A stretch of DNA of 64,000 nt, from positions 4,518,342 through 4,582,341 of the forward strand of contig NC_051090.1 in NCBI RefSeq assembly GCF_901709675.1, in the 5' to 3' direction. Below the pieces are notes generated by a model that did not search any database, was not told the origin of the DNA, and saw only the letters and a list, made by a program, of their open reading frames with translations. This stretch comes from Syngnathus acus. Lineage: Eukaryota; Chordata; Actinopteri; Syngnathiformes; Syngnathidae. Shown here piece after piece: positions 12,626 through 22,969 of this stretch (positions are counted from its first letter, which is position 1; the number at the start of each line of letters is the position of its first letter). Position numbers and translations under genes: made by a program.

Positions 12626-15269
12626 TATTTCGAGACGCTTGACACAGATAGTTAATTAGCCAAATTTGATCTTAAAGAAGAGTGACAGAAGTGTGTGTTC
12701 GTGATTACTTCTTTAATCTCGCTAAATTGCTTTTCTCTATCACCAAAATTGTTTGTTGGAGGTCCGGTTAGTGGGTCGGACAGCTCTTGATTGCTGTGTT
12801 CGAGTAAGTGGACGCACTTATTCTCATTAGGTCCTCACTTTCTTCCTCCGTCATTGAGGATACCAGCCTCCTGCTGATTCGTTGGAGCGCCTTCAAGGAC
12901 ATATTTCTCCAAACGAGCCGGCTCGACGGAGGAGGAACTGTACAAGGGAGCATGTGTATTTTTTTCACGCGGTCAGGGAGGTCAAAGTCGAGTGTCGCCC
13001 AATCCAATTATCTAACAGCGCAGAAAGTTGCTGTGAACTTGATTTGAAAAAAACCCGAGTTAACTTTAAACGTTTCCTTGGTGAAGCTGTCACGGGGTGT
13101 CTTGTTGGCTAAACCAAAGCTACTCATTTTAGTAGTTGAATAAATACAAAGGTTTGGAGTCAATGAATAATCGTTTTTTTAATGGCGATTTCAATCTTGT
13201 CAAATAAATGTTAATTAAACGACTGCAGTAAAGGCTCGTTTATCCAAGAGGTCGCCGAGCTCAAATGCGGAGACATTTAGCCACTCTTCATTTTCGGATG
13301 ACTTTAATTAACTTCCAAGGGCGGCACGAAATGTGACCTTTCCCAACTGACATTGTGAATACCTGTAATGAGTTTTACAGAGAATGGATTTAAACGCCCT
13401 TCTAAAATGTGCCGAGTTGATCTGTGTAATTTGTTACTTATATTGTTTGTCATTTGGGAAGTAGCAGCTTTGTTGTCATGTAAAAGCTCAGCCTGGGAAC
13501 TGATGCAGAGTTAATGTGGCAGATTTATTAAGCCCTCAAGCCAAAGGAGTAGATATACTGCCTTGTTTGTCTGCTACATGGAGCTGTGCAGCTCTCGGGC
13601 CTACTCACAAAAAAAAAAAAAAAAGAAGCAAATCTGAAGCTAATCCTCCTGTCACTCTGCTAAATCTTCGACGGGATACCATCTGATGCCAACGGGCTCA
13701 AGCAGAGACAAGAGCCATTCAATTTATTATATTTGCAAAGCTAACATTCTAGCTAGCTTACCTGTTCAATTTAACTTTTAAGTCGTGTTGAGTTGGCTAA
13801 ATTTTGTATGTGGTCAGTTGTAAATCACCTTTTGAGATCATTTCTGTGTTATTTGCGTTTTAAAGTGATTAAATGATAAAAGAAAATGTCAGCTTCATAT
13901 TTGGGATTAGCTATCTGCTGTGGAGCAATAGCTACTTGTCACATAGCTACTTGAAGTTGAGACTTTTATATAATTGCATCATTTGTTGGGGGTAAAAGCA
14001 TGTTCCCAATAAGAGACCAAAAGTCGCTCTCATATTTTTCAAGCCTGATTTCTCATTTCTCGCTGCAGAATGCCAATTTGAAACGAGGGGGCGCTTTGGG
14101 GATTTCAAATGACGAGATTCCCAAGCGTGCACCGCACTGCATTCTAAACATAGCTCAGAGGAGTCGATTATCACGTCCCGGCCATTCTTCCAAGACACGT
14201 ATCGCAATCACACCACCTTTGATTCATGTCTTGATAGACACTTCTAATTCAGTGTAAAGTGCACAAGTGAATTAGACGAGGCGATATCGGCACCTTGTTT
14301 ACTCTTCGTCTCTCATCACGGTCCGGCCGAAACCCGAGAGAGAGCGAGAGAGCTCTGCTTCGTTACTTTGAAACCACGGATCAATACGGAGCCGTCCACA
14401 GTGATCTGAACTCTGGCTAAACTAATTGGCTCTCGCCGCATGCTGAAAGCACAATGAGTAGACGAAGGCCTTCTCACCTTCTTTGACAGAAACCGGTTGC
14501 GCGACTGACTGTAAGAGCAGCTCGCCTCGGGAAAAACATTCCTGGGCGAGTCGAAAGGTTCTAACGGCGGTCGGGTATTCTCCCTCAGCATGATCTCCGA
14601 TCCGAGTATGCAACCTGCTACTCCTAACAATTAGGTTGCCTCGTTACCTCCACCAAGGAGGCCTTCAACGCCTTGTGCTTGTTTGCTAGCAGTATTAGCT
14701 TCTAGAAAATTCTCCTTTTATTGTGACAGACCCTGACAATGAAATCCCAATTTGAAACCCTAACCCTTGTTTCCAATCAAAACGCAAACCTCAGTCACAG
14801 ATTGCCCAGGCGGGCGGCCGTGTATAAATAAACGTATGCTAATATTTATCCCGCAGTTTACACAATCACGCTCAAGGAGCTTTGCTTGTGGGTGTATGAG
14901 GAAATGTCCATGTAGTCTTTATTAAGAGGCAATCAAAAACAAACAATGCGCTGGCTTACTGATTGTGAATGCGTTCGAGCGTGTTTCCTTATTCACCGTT
15001 TCCGTTCCTGGTCTTTGTTGTGTTAATCACGCCACTCAGGTCCAGGCCTGCTATTATCATCATCGTCGTCGTCACCGGGCCGCATTTACTCGCTTCATCA
15101 GGTGTCGTTCTTTTCAGCCCGGCCTTGACAATAGAGGCTCTTTCTGTATATGTTAAAAGGTGCGGCTTGTTGTACACTAGGTCCTGACCTATGTGGATTA
15201 TAGTTAATAAATATAAATCATTAATATCTGAAATAAAATTCCAATAACCAAAAATATATTAGGGGTTAA

Positions 15270-15600
15270 ATATTGGAGTGAACCAGTTGGCACAAACTTT
15301 TCCGGGGTCTGCTGGAATTTTTTGATAATAATAGAAAGCCTACCAGGAATTCTGAAATGTATTTGTCTAATTAGAGGCACTTTAAATGGCAGCACTTAGG
15401 TGGTGAATCCCAGCACACTTACGTGCAGCACTTATGTGGTACACATTTATGCAACCTCATGACCTCAGTTGTTTGTTTTTACTCCCACTCTCTTTTTTCA
15501 ATTGAGTTATACAGATTATGATTCAATTTATCTTGCTGTCATGTCTAAAATATCACAACAGCTGGAATTTGAAGGGGTGTGTTGACTTTTTATAACGGGC
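15270..15600. mobile_element. decayed Tc1/mariner-type fragment, opposite orientation
   Basis: Carries reversed versions of the two motifs seen at 12.4 kb: AATTAGAGGCACTTTAAATG (15370-15389) and TTTGAAGGGGTGTGTTGACT (15567-15586). The order is inverted relative to 12.4 kb, as expected for the same element family inserted the other way round or for its other end. Non-coding and heavily mutated. Confidence 0.45.
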
Positions 15601-15940
15601 CGTATTATTTCAGACGCTATTTTTAAATTCAATTCAATTCAAGTCTCACATTTGAAGATACTGACTTGAAGTGTTATGGGAGAGCGTGTTCTTTGTGCAA
15701 ATGACTCGAACCTTTTTAGTGGCGGCGCATGGAAAAAAAAAATCCATTAAGCTACTCGGATCAATCAAGGCATCAGCAGGACTGCCGGCTGGAAGAAAGC
15801 GTGACCTACAATTCAACAGGCGTCCATGCAGAGCAGAAAGAGAATCAAAATGACACAAAACAGCTTCTCGTGCTTCCGAAACTCATCAGGGGGAATGTGG
15901 TCATGTTTTATCCTGAGGCGCAGGAACTAAAGGAGACTTT

Positions 15941-15954
15941 CCCCCCCCCCCCCC
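15941..15954. repeat. (C)14 homopolymer
   Basis: Fourteen C in a row in the gene-poor interval. Confidence 0.9.
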
Positions 15955-17083
15955 AATTCAACCTTACAGTGACGGCTTTGTAAAATAATCTTGCCCAAGG
16001 AGAACGAGTTGACATGATGTCATATCGTTTCAATCGAAGCAAGCGACAGGTACGACTCAGCTCATCACAGAGGATCAAGAATACATGAATGTGAGAACTG
16101 CTGTCTAAATGTGTTTCTGCACCGTTTGTGTTACAAATATCAATTTAAGTATTTGTATGTGGATTAAATTCAACACTTTTTGAAAGTAATTGCTTCATTG
16201 TGAGTCAAAACCAGAGCACGGGTTTCACATGAAGCATCCACAACTTGCTCGGAGAAAACAAAAAACACACACAAGCTTCTCCACCTCTTCAACTCGAAGC
16301 CTATCAGACAGATGTCCTTTTCAACGGCAACTCTTTGATTTTCACGCCTTGAATGGACGCTCGTTCCCACGCTCCTCTAATTAAGATCCCGTTGCCGCGG
16401 AGCTGATATTAATTCACAGGTGTCTGCTCCCCTGCCCAGTCACCATGGCAACCAGAAGGTATGCCGTTTAATCCATAACACACACGCACGCACATTTCGG
16501 CCCTCGTGTTATCTGGATTGAATAATCTGAGCAAACGTTGTTCATTGTGCTGTCGACTACGTGAAGCTGAGAGGGAAAGTAAAGGCTTGTTCGCGTAAAA
16601 GCCTCGAAATGACTCAATATTTTCTCACTATTGTGCAAAAACAACCCAATATGAAGAAAAAAAAAAAACAATTCACAGGCGGTATTTCTAATTACACCTT
16701 TCAAATTATACCTTGCACAGCACTCATTCAAAGCACTAAAATGCTGAACCAACATTAAATGCAAGAACTCATTTTGTGCATGTTTTTACAAAAAAAAAAA
16801 AAAATCTACTTACTCAGATTTTAACACGATATTCGGAAATGTTTTCCAGCGTGTCACTGCAAGTTGTGCTGGATATGTCCCATCTGGAATGAGAAGAGAT
16901 TGTCAAATTTAGACAGCTGCATTTCAAACATTTTGAGAGGACACAAATTTACTAAATCTTCATGCACCTCAAAAGAACTGTCAATGATGCGGAAGGAAAA
17001 TAAATAAAATCACTCTTAGGTACTTGCCATGTTCTCTTGTTCACAATCAAAGCCTCAGGTTTGAGGCGCTGCATGGTGAGCCA

Positions 17084-17295
17084 AAACTAACTACACAAGT
17101 TAGCAAACAACAAAGTGAAATACAACGCTAACTACACGAGTTAGCTAACAAAGTGAGGAGTAAACTGAAAGGACGCTAAGTCCACAAGTTAGCAAACAAT
17201 AGACAGAACAAAAAAGACCAACTACACAATATAAACAAACATGGAAGGAGTGAAATGGATGACTGAAATCTTACCCGTTCAAGTTAGCAAACATG
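17084..17295. repeat. degenerate minisatellite with hairpin-forming units
   Basis: At least three units begin CTAA.TACAC.AGTTAGC (17087, 17128 and 17176), spaced about 41-48 bp, with a decayed fourth around 17219 and a GTTAGCAAACA remnant near 17282. Each good unit contains a small dyad (CTAAC ... GTTAG). Non-coding. Confidence 0.6.
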
Positions 17296-17639
17296 ATACA
17301 AAAAAAAATGCAGTAAAAAAACTGTTGCGTTTTGTTCAAGATGTCCGACGTTGAGCAAGGGAAACAAAGATGTGGAGTAACAGTTGGTTCGTTATTGTTT
17401 AATGGCGGCCAGTACACAACAACCTCCATTCTCCAGGTCCGAAAGTTTTATATTGTCTGAAAGAGGCGGGAAAGCAAAAGGATGTCCTTATAAGGTCTGC
17501 TGTCACCTGACCATTTGGTATGGTCACCTGACCTGTGTATGTGTATTGGAAGGTTACAAAGCTCTGTGCTTTTTAAAAAAGCGTTTCTGTAGCACTTTGA
17601 GATTTTCTTAAAATGTAAAGTGCAATATAAATATAATTT

Positions 17640-17671
17640 ATTATATTATTATTATTATTATTATTATTATT
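17640..17671. repeat. (ATT)n microsatellite
   Basis: About nine ATT units, slightly interrupted at the 5' end. No gene context. Confidence 0.85.
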
Positions 17672-18407
17672 GAGCAGTTATGTTTATATAAAATAAGAGA
17701 ATTTGCACATATATGAACATGAAAAATATATGAGTTTGTCTAACCTTATAAAATATGTACACGTTGCTGTTTCTCCCATTTTTAGAAAAGTGGTGGAAAG
17801 TAAAAAAAAAAAAAAAATGCAAAAGAAGACATTTTGAGGTGGATTTGTTTGTTGAGCAGAGCATCACATCACTTTAAATAATTTGACAATAACAAGCCAC
17901 CCAGCTAGCAGCCTAATATGCCAGAAATAGAGTCTGCATGATGTTGATCAACCCGCTTTCATTTCCGAGTAGCCTTGTTTGTTTTGTTATGTGTGTCTGC
18001 GTGTTTTTTTACAAACCGCCATGTAGGGGATGTTACAGAGATGGGCAAATAAAAATCAAGGTGAATGAATCTCCATCACTCCAGCGGGTTTGGTATAAAA
18101 GCCCAGCTCGAAAATCGCTAACAATTAGTGTCTCATTAGTTTCATGGTCAATCAATCACTTTGCCAGTCTGTAGTTAAGGTTTCCCCCCTCCCTCGCTTG
18201 GATTAAAGGTTCGCCCTTGTGTTGCCATGGCAACCCATGCCGGATAGTCACCTCCGGTGATCTGCACAATGGCGGATGCTTCAGGGAGCTCTCATGCTTC
18301 TTTTTCAGGCTCTTGTAAAAGTTTGTCACTCTCACTTTGCGCTTAACTAACCTGAACAAGGAGGTTGCAAAGTACCTCAAAGCTGACATGAGAAAATCAG
18401 ACATGAA

Positions 18408-18475
18408 AGAATTTGCAGGAACTGCTGGCAAGTATTGGCTTGTGTGACAGCAATCGCCCCAATATGCGTTTAACA
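18408..18475 (+). mobile_element. Tc1-like transposase relic
   Basis: About 60 bp (TGCAGGAACTGCTGGCAAGT and onward) align by eye with 19980-20060 in this window and with the Tc1-like transposase region preceding its ACAACAATCTCCC motif. It is too short and mutated to encode protein. Confidence 0.45.
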
Positions 18476-18972
18476 GGCGACCAGTGCAGGATGAATTTCA
18501 AACGGATTCCCAAAACGTGTTCATTTGCTCTCGAGCTTGAAGTCGTCACAGTCAAGTGTTGCAGGTGTAATGCCGGAAGGAGAAAGTAAAACACTTCAGC
18601 GCAATCATACTGGCTGGCAATTTAAACAGCAATAGTGAACCTCTCCCAGACACACACTTATTTCATTCCTTCACTCAGAAGAGAGTCTGCTCCCGGGTTG
18701 CCATAGCGATCCCAAAGCCAATAAGAGCCATGAACCTTTCCTCAGTGTTGCCAAGAAAGCCAGGGATACAAATTGCCCCAATCAAATTTGCCCTCGGGTG
18801 TATAGCTTTCCATTCCGTCAGCGCCGCATCTCAGATGGTCGCTCTGCCGCCTCGCCAGATGACAAAATTACAAATCAATTTGCAAGCTGGAAAAGGGACG
18901 GAAATGAACAATGGTGCCTCTTGGGGAAACCCGTCTTTGTTTCTGTAAATCAAACAAAAAAAGTCCCTTTTC

Positions 18973-18999
18973 AGTGTGTGTGTGTGTGTGTGTGTGTGT
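18973..18999. repeat. (GT)n microsatellite
   Basis: Uninterrupted GT dinucleotide run of about 13 units in the gene-poor interval. Confidence 0.9.
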
Positions 19000-19148
19000 T
19001 GAACAGGACTTGAGCCTTGTAAAAGTCTTCAGTGAGGCAGCTTCGCTTGCGCTCACTGGCTTGATGATTCACGACGAATCATGTCCATTCATTGAACTAC
19101 AACTCAAATATACTTTGGCTGTGAAAAGACCTTTGGAGGTGCAGGTGC

Positions 19149-19168
19149 GCACACACACACACACACAC
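19149..19168. repeat. (AC)n microsatellite
   Basis: Ten AC units followed by a degenerate ACACGTGTGTGT palindrome, 150 bp from the GT run at 18973, so the two tracts have opposite strand composition. Confidence 0.85.
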
Positions 19169-19665
19169 AAACACGTGTGTGTCACACCCGTGAGGATACT
19201 CAGCTAAGGAGAAGACAAGAATAAAGTGTTTGCTATTACTGGGATAAGAACTATGCAGTCCACTTCAAGTTGGTCAAGTGTTTTTATTTTAATTCATTAA
19301 ATTGCTTACTTTTTCTGCTACAACAGTTACACCAATCACTTGTCAAACAGAGGTCCACTTAAAAAAAAAAAAAAAAATCACAGGAGTAGCGGCATTGGCG
19401 TACACACCTCCGCTACCGCAAACGACCAGATTAGAATTCTGTCTGGTTGACCTTGTGACTTTGAATTATTTGTACGCAAAACTGAGTCACATCAGCTGTT
19501 TAAAATGTACAGATTTCTATAGAAGCTTTTGAGTGAGCTCCTTTTTTTCTGTTTTTGCTCCAAAACACTTACGGATTTAGTTGCATGCGAGTGAGGCCAA
19601 GATGTAACGCTGGCTGTCACCATGCCGGTGCGTCACTAGCACAAGCAGAGGAAAAACAGTAGATA

Positions 19666-19667
<2 letters not shown>

Positions 19668-19698
<31 letters not shown>
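19668..19698. repeat. poly-T tract, about 31 bp
   Basis: Longest homopolymer of the window. No target-site duplication or adjacent element end could be recognised. Confidence 0.85.
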
Positions 19699-19702
<4 letters not shown>

Positions 19703-19977
19703 AACATGCGTACATTACACATAGAGAATGAACAACTTTTGACTGAACGTCATGCTCATCTCAGTCACACACACATACAGGCACACAGTGGCCAAAACAT
19801 TAGGTACAGTAGCAACCAAGAATGAACTTGTTTTAGTGACGCTTAGCACATCTGCTAACCTGATTTGAATCTCTCTTCAGGATTTTACATGTTATTGTGA
19901 GGCATGATCAGACTTTTACTCCGTTCTTAAATAAGTATATTATAATAATAATAATAAGCCAAAACAATCATCAAATG

Positions 19978-20075
19978 ATCTGCAGGAATTGCTGACAAGT
20001 ACTGGCTGCAAGTGACAACAATCTCCCCTAAATTGTCCTAGCCTCATCTATGGGGAAGTTTGGAATTTTTTTTTT
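19978..20075 (+). mobile_element. Tc1-like transposase relic
   Basis: Sequence TGCAGGAATTGCTGACAAGT followed by a GTGACAACAATCTCCCC block and a CTATGGGG block follows the order known from fish Tc1-like transposase genes. It also matches the shorter relic at 18.4 kb. No usable reading frame remains. Confidence 0.5.
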
Positions 20076-20230
20076 TTTGAAGCTTTTCATACAGAAAAAG
20101 TCAATCAGTCCCTAGGAGGGAGGGTAAAAAAAAATTGTAGCTTTGTTTTGCTAAAGGTGTACCTAATGTAGTGTCCAGTACAGAATCGTAAGGCTTTAGG
20201 GTTTGGCGCAATATTTTTAAGCAAGCGTTC

Positions 20231-20797
20231 ATGCCATGCAAAACGCTACACTTGCATTGTCGTTCTATTTTATTTTATTATTTTTTTGCTTGTTTGTTCC
20301 CCTCCGCCCGGATCAAAGCATCATTTGCACATCAGGACGTGGAGCTGCATCAAAGCAGAGGAAGGTGGACAAGGGGGGGCCCTCACAAAAGCATCTTTGT
20401 GCACAGACACACACAGCTTGTGGCCGAGGCGTCACACAATCAAAATCAGGGCATGAGACACACATAGTGATGTGCGCAGTGAGGGGCGGGGGGAAGGTTT
20501 GGGGGAAGTCCATACCTGGCAACCTCATTTGTTTGGTTTGAGGGGACACATTGGCTACCAGGGGGGGTTTGAGAACCAAGAGACATCAGAACTTGCTACT
20601 GAGAAGGAATGCTTGAGAAGCACGCTTCACTTAAGTCAGGTGTTCCGTTAGCTCGGCCAGCGATTGCCAAATAAAATGGCGGTGGGGTTGAAACGTACGA
20701 CCCGGTGGAAAGGCGTTCTAACATACACAAACGAGTTGTGGAGCAGTGCAAATAACTCATAAAGGTCCATGAGTGGATTCTGGTTGCTTTTTGGAGC
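20231..20797 (-). other. c2cd4c 3' UTR (probable)
   Basis: On the minus strand this follows the c2cd4c stop codon. Reverse-strand AATAAA-type signals (TTTATT on +) occur around 20268-20280. The open frames here show low-complexity translations and no homology, so I treat the stretch as untranslated. Confidence 0.4.
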
Positions 20798-22066
20798 CTA
20801 GACCCCCGAGAGCAGCTTGCTCAGCAGGACCTCCCGCTCACCCAGCAGAGTGTTCCTTTTGAGGCTGGTGCCTTTGTTGACCACCTTGAGCTTGAGCGAC
20901 AGGTTCTTGACCTGCAGCGGCCCCACGCCGTCGAAGAAGAAGTCCTCGTTGAAGACAGGGTTGCGACTGTTCTTGATGATGTTGCTGCGTTGCTTCTGCA
21001 TCTTGCCGGGTTTCAGGTAGACGGACACGCAGCAGTTGATGCTCTTGATGTCAAAGTGTTTGTCGTAGAGATTCTCGGCCGCCAGGACGCGGACACGCAG
21101 GCGGGAGGTGCCGGCGTCGTAATGGGCGCTGATGCGAACGCTGCCGCCCTTGTGGAGGTTGACCGTGTGCTCGCGCTGCGAGCCGTGCTCCGGAGACGGT
21201 GCGCCTCCGTAGTGGAAGGACGGGATGTGCAGCCGGCGCTGGACGCAGGGGCTGGGCTCGGCCGAGCTGCACTCGTCGGTGGAGAGGGAGCTGTGGCGAG
21301 CGAAGGAGCGCTTGGCTTTCGCCACCTTGGCCTGCGTCTCGTGCGAGAAGATCTTGAGCAGCGAGGCCGAGCGAGATAGTAGCGGCGAGCTGAAGGGTGA
21401 TGACTCGGCCGAAGAGCAGGTGTCGCTCTCGCCGCCGCTGAAGTAGCGGTACGGGTTCATGTGGGAGGAGTTGAAGTCGGCTGGGTTCAGGTGGTTGCCG
21501 GCTCCGCCCCCGGCTCCGTCGCCTTTGCCCGGGGTCTTCCTCTGACTGTTGGGGGAGGTCATGGGACTGGTGATGTCACAGTGGAAGAGCGATTCCTTGC
21601 GACGAGTGTGGGGGCTCTCCTTCAAGGTGGTGAAGCCGTAAGAGGTTTGGGTCTTGGGCACGTAGGGGAGAGACATGGCGGTCTGTGACTGGGGGTCAGC
21701 GTTGGTGTCCCCGGCGATGACGTCGTCGGCGCTCTCGATCTGAATGATGTGGCGGTTGGCCGCCTTTAGGAGGTTCTTTGTGTCTCCCACCATTTTGACC
21801 ACCAGACGGGGACTTTTGGGGCCGCTGATCTTCCTCCCGCCGCTAATGGTTTGCTCCGACGTGGAAGGCTGCAAGGCCTCCTTGGGCTTCACTGTCTCGG
21901 GTTCGGGAGGACAGCTGACTAACTTGGGCGGGATGAAGAAGTCCGGGATCTTGTCTGGCGTGAGGACGTTAGAGTAGGGCGTCGCCGCGCCTTTATTGTC
22001 ATCGTTCTCCCCGTGCCGCAGCATGCCGGTTTCCACCGAGCCGCGGATCTTATCCAAAACCCACAT
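20798..22066 (-). CDS. c2cd4c: C2 calcium-dependent domain-containing protein 4C-like
   Basis: Single coding exon of 422 codons plus stop. The start at 22066 (MWVLDKIRGSVETG) was chosen because the C2CD4 family begins this way. The 57 upstream in-frame residues are low-quality and contain a likely splice acceptor, so they are 5' UTR. Landmarks: YSNVLTPDKIPDFFIPPKL near residue 30, an IQIESADD stretch and AMSLPYVPKTQTSYGF in the middle, a Ser-rich block (YFSGGESDTCSSAESSPFSS), then a C-terminal C2 domain from about residue 295 to the end (SINCCVSVYLKPGKMQKQRS, NPVFNEDFFF, NTLLGEREVLL). Family C2 domains often lack full calcium-ligand sets; here only part of the Asp pattern is visible. C2CD4 proteins are small, probably nuclear or cortical proteins of uncertain biochemical role. 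Length and order match C2CD4C best within the family. Confidence 0.88.
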   Translation of the reverse strand: MWVLDKIRGSVETGMLRHGENDDNKGAATPYSNVLTPDKIPDFFIPPKLVSCPPEPETVKPKEALQPSTSEQTISGGRKISGPKSPRLVVKMVGDTKNLLKAANRHIIQIESADDVIAGDTNADPQSQTAMSLPYVPKTQTSYGFTTLKESPHTRRKESLFHCDITSPMTSPNSQRKTPGKGDGAGGGAGNHLNPADFNSSHMNPYRYFSGGESDTCSSAESSPFSSPLLSRSASLLKIFSHETQAKVAKAKRSFARHSSLSTDECSSAEPSPCVQRRLHIPSFHYGGAPSPEHGSQREHTVNLHKGGSVRISAHYDAGTSRLRVRVLAAENLYDKHFDIKSINCCVSVYLKPGKMQKQRSNIIKNSRNPVFNEDFFFDGVGPLQVKNLSLKLKVVNKGTSLKRNTLLGEREVLLSKLLSGV

Positions 22067-22375
22067 GGTGCCCCACCTCCCGGACGGCGGGCCGCGTGGG
22101 CGTGAGCGGCAGTGCAATGAGCTGGAGCTGCAGCTAATAAAACACAAGGGGGTGTAAATCACGAGTCTACTGGGAGCACTGACAAAAATAACATTGGTCT
22201 TGTAGCTTTTCGCCTGCGGCACTTGAAAGACGACCAATCACTTTTACAGGTGACAAGTAACAGACTGACTGTGTACTCCCTAATAACTTTTATACTTTTA
22301 CTCCCTACATTTGATGTCATCTATCACCACTTTTGAATCCTGACAAATTCAAAATAAGATAATTTTAATTGTAGA

Positions 22376-22389
22376 GGGGGGGGGGGGGG
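22376..22389. repeat. (G)14 homopolymer
   Basis: Fourteen G in a row in the c2cd4c intron. Confidence 0.9.
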
Positions 22390-22743
22390 ATATGCCTCCT
22401 CTACTGGCATAAATGTATATACATGCAAGAACCCTACTTCCTGCACTTGGCACTTACTCGGGAGACATTAGGTATCAATACATGCAAAAAAGTCAAACTA
22501 CACAATATTAGGTACAGATGCACAATCCAATAAGAGCCAATACAAAACCTGAGTAAAAAACGGAACTACTTTTAATTAAATAAAATGGGTTAAAATGTAC
22601 ATTTTAAAATATTTTATCTAATTAAATAAACAAAATAAAGACTAGAATAAAGTACTTCGGCTTTACTTTTTTCACTTACAATGTTATCATGATATATATA
22701 TATATATACACACACAAAAAAATTACAGAGCTTATATACTCAC

Positions 22744-22835
22744 AATGTTATGGGGGGAAAACGTCAGATGATTTTTGGCTCCTCTTGCTTCTTGCAGCCA
22801 GCCACAGGTGTGATGAGAATGAGCGCTTAGCGCGG
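22744..22835 (-). other. c2cd4c non-coding exon 1 (predicted)
   Basis: About 25-30 bp downstream of a TATA box on the minus strand begins a GC-rich stretch that ends at a strong donor, ACATT then GTGAGTATA (GT at 22743-22742). Spliced to an acceptor upstream of the start codon (near 22130-22140), it would give the usual two-exon C2CD4C layout with all coding sequence in exon 2. The transcription start is inferred from the TATA position. Confidence 0.5.
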
Positions 22836-22861
22836 TGCGGCGCGGAGCACCGGGTGCGAGC

Positions 22862-22896
22862 TTTATATATGCAACACCACAGTCGGGGTGACCAAT
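22862..22896 (-). promoter_or_regulatory. c2cd4c core promoter: TATA box and CCAAT box
   Basis: Read on the minus strand: GATTGG (inverted CCAAT, + strand CCAAT at 22892-22896), then TATATAAA (22869-22862), separated by about 22 bp. It is followed by GC-rich sequence. Spacing and order are those of a focused promoter, unlike the TATA-less housekeeping promoters elsewhere in the window. Confidence 0.65.
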
Positions 22897-22922
22897 CAGC
22901 TTGAGCCATGTCTATTTGTGTG

Positions 22923-22969
22923 ACACACACACACACACACACACGCACACACACGCACACACACACACA
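22923..22969. repeat. (AC)n microsatellite with CGCA interruptions
   Basis: About 23 AC units with two G interruptions, directly upstream (minus-strand sense) of the c2cd4c CCAAT/TATA promoter. Confidence 0.9.

Larger units (their letters stand above)
4726..20230. other. gene-poor interval of about 15.5 kb
   Basis: No open reading frame here has convincing protein-like sequence, splice-consistent partners or recognisable homology on either strand. The interval mixes AT-rich, repeat-like DNA with blocks of high-complexity unique sequence (for example 5535-5765, 6400-6720, 8230-8420, 9215-9420, 10740-10860, 14040-14250) that resemble conserved non-coding elements in composition, with homeodomain-like TAATTA/AATTAG cores in several. 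Repeats and transposon fossils inside it are listed separately. In a compact fish genome such a gap often holds long-range enhancers; that is inference. Confidence 0.5.

Noticed and set aside
20990-21379. 129-codon open frame on the plus strand
   Set aside because: Antisense to the GC-rich c2cd4c coding exon.
22066-22237. Upstream in-frame start for c2cd4c at 22237
   Set aside because: The 57 added residues are Ser/Cys-rich and unlike the family, a splice acceptor lies within them, and MWVLDKIRGSVE matches the known family start.
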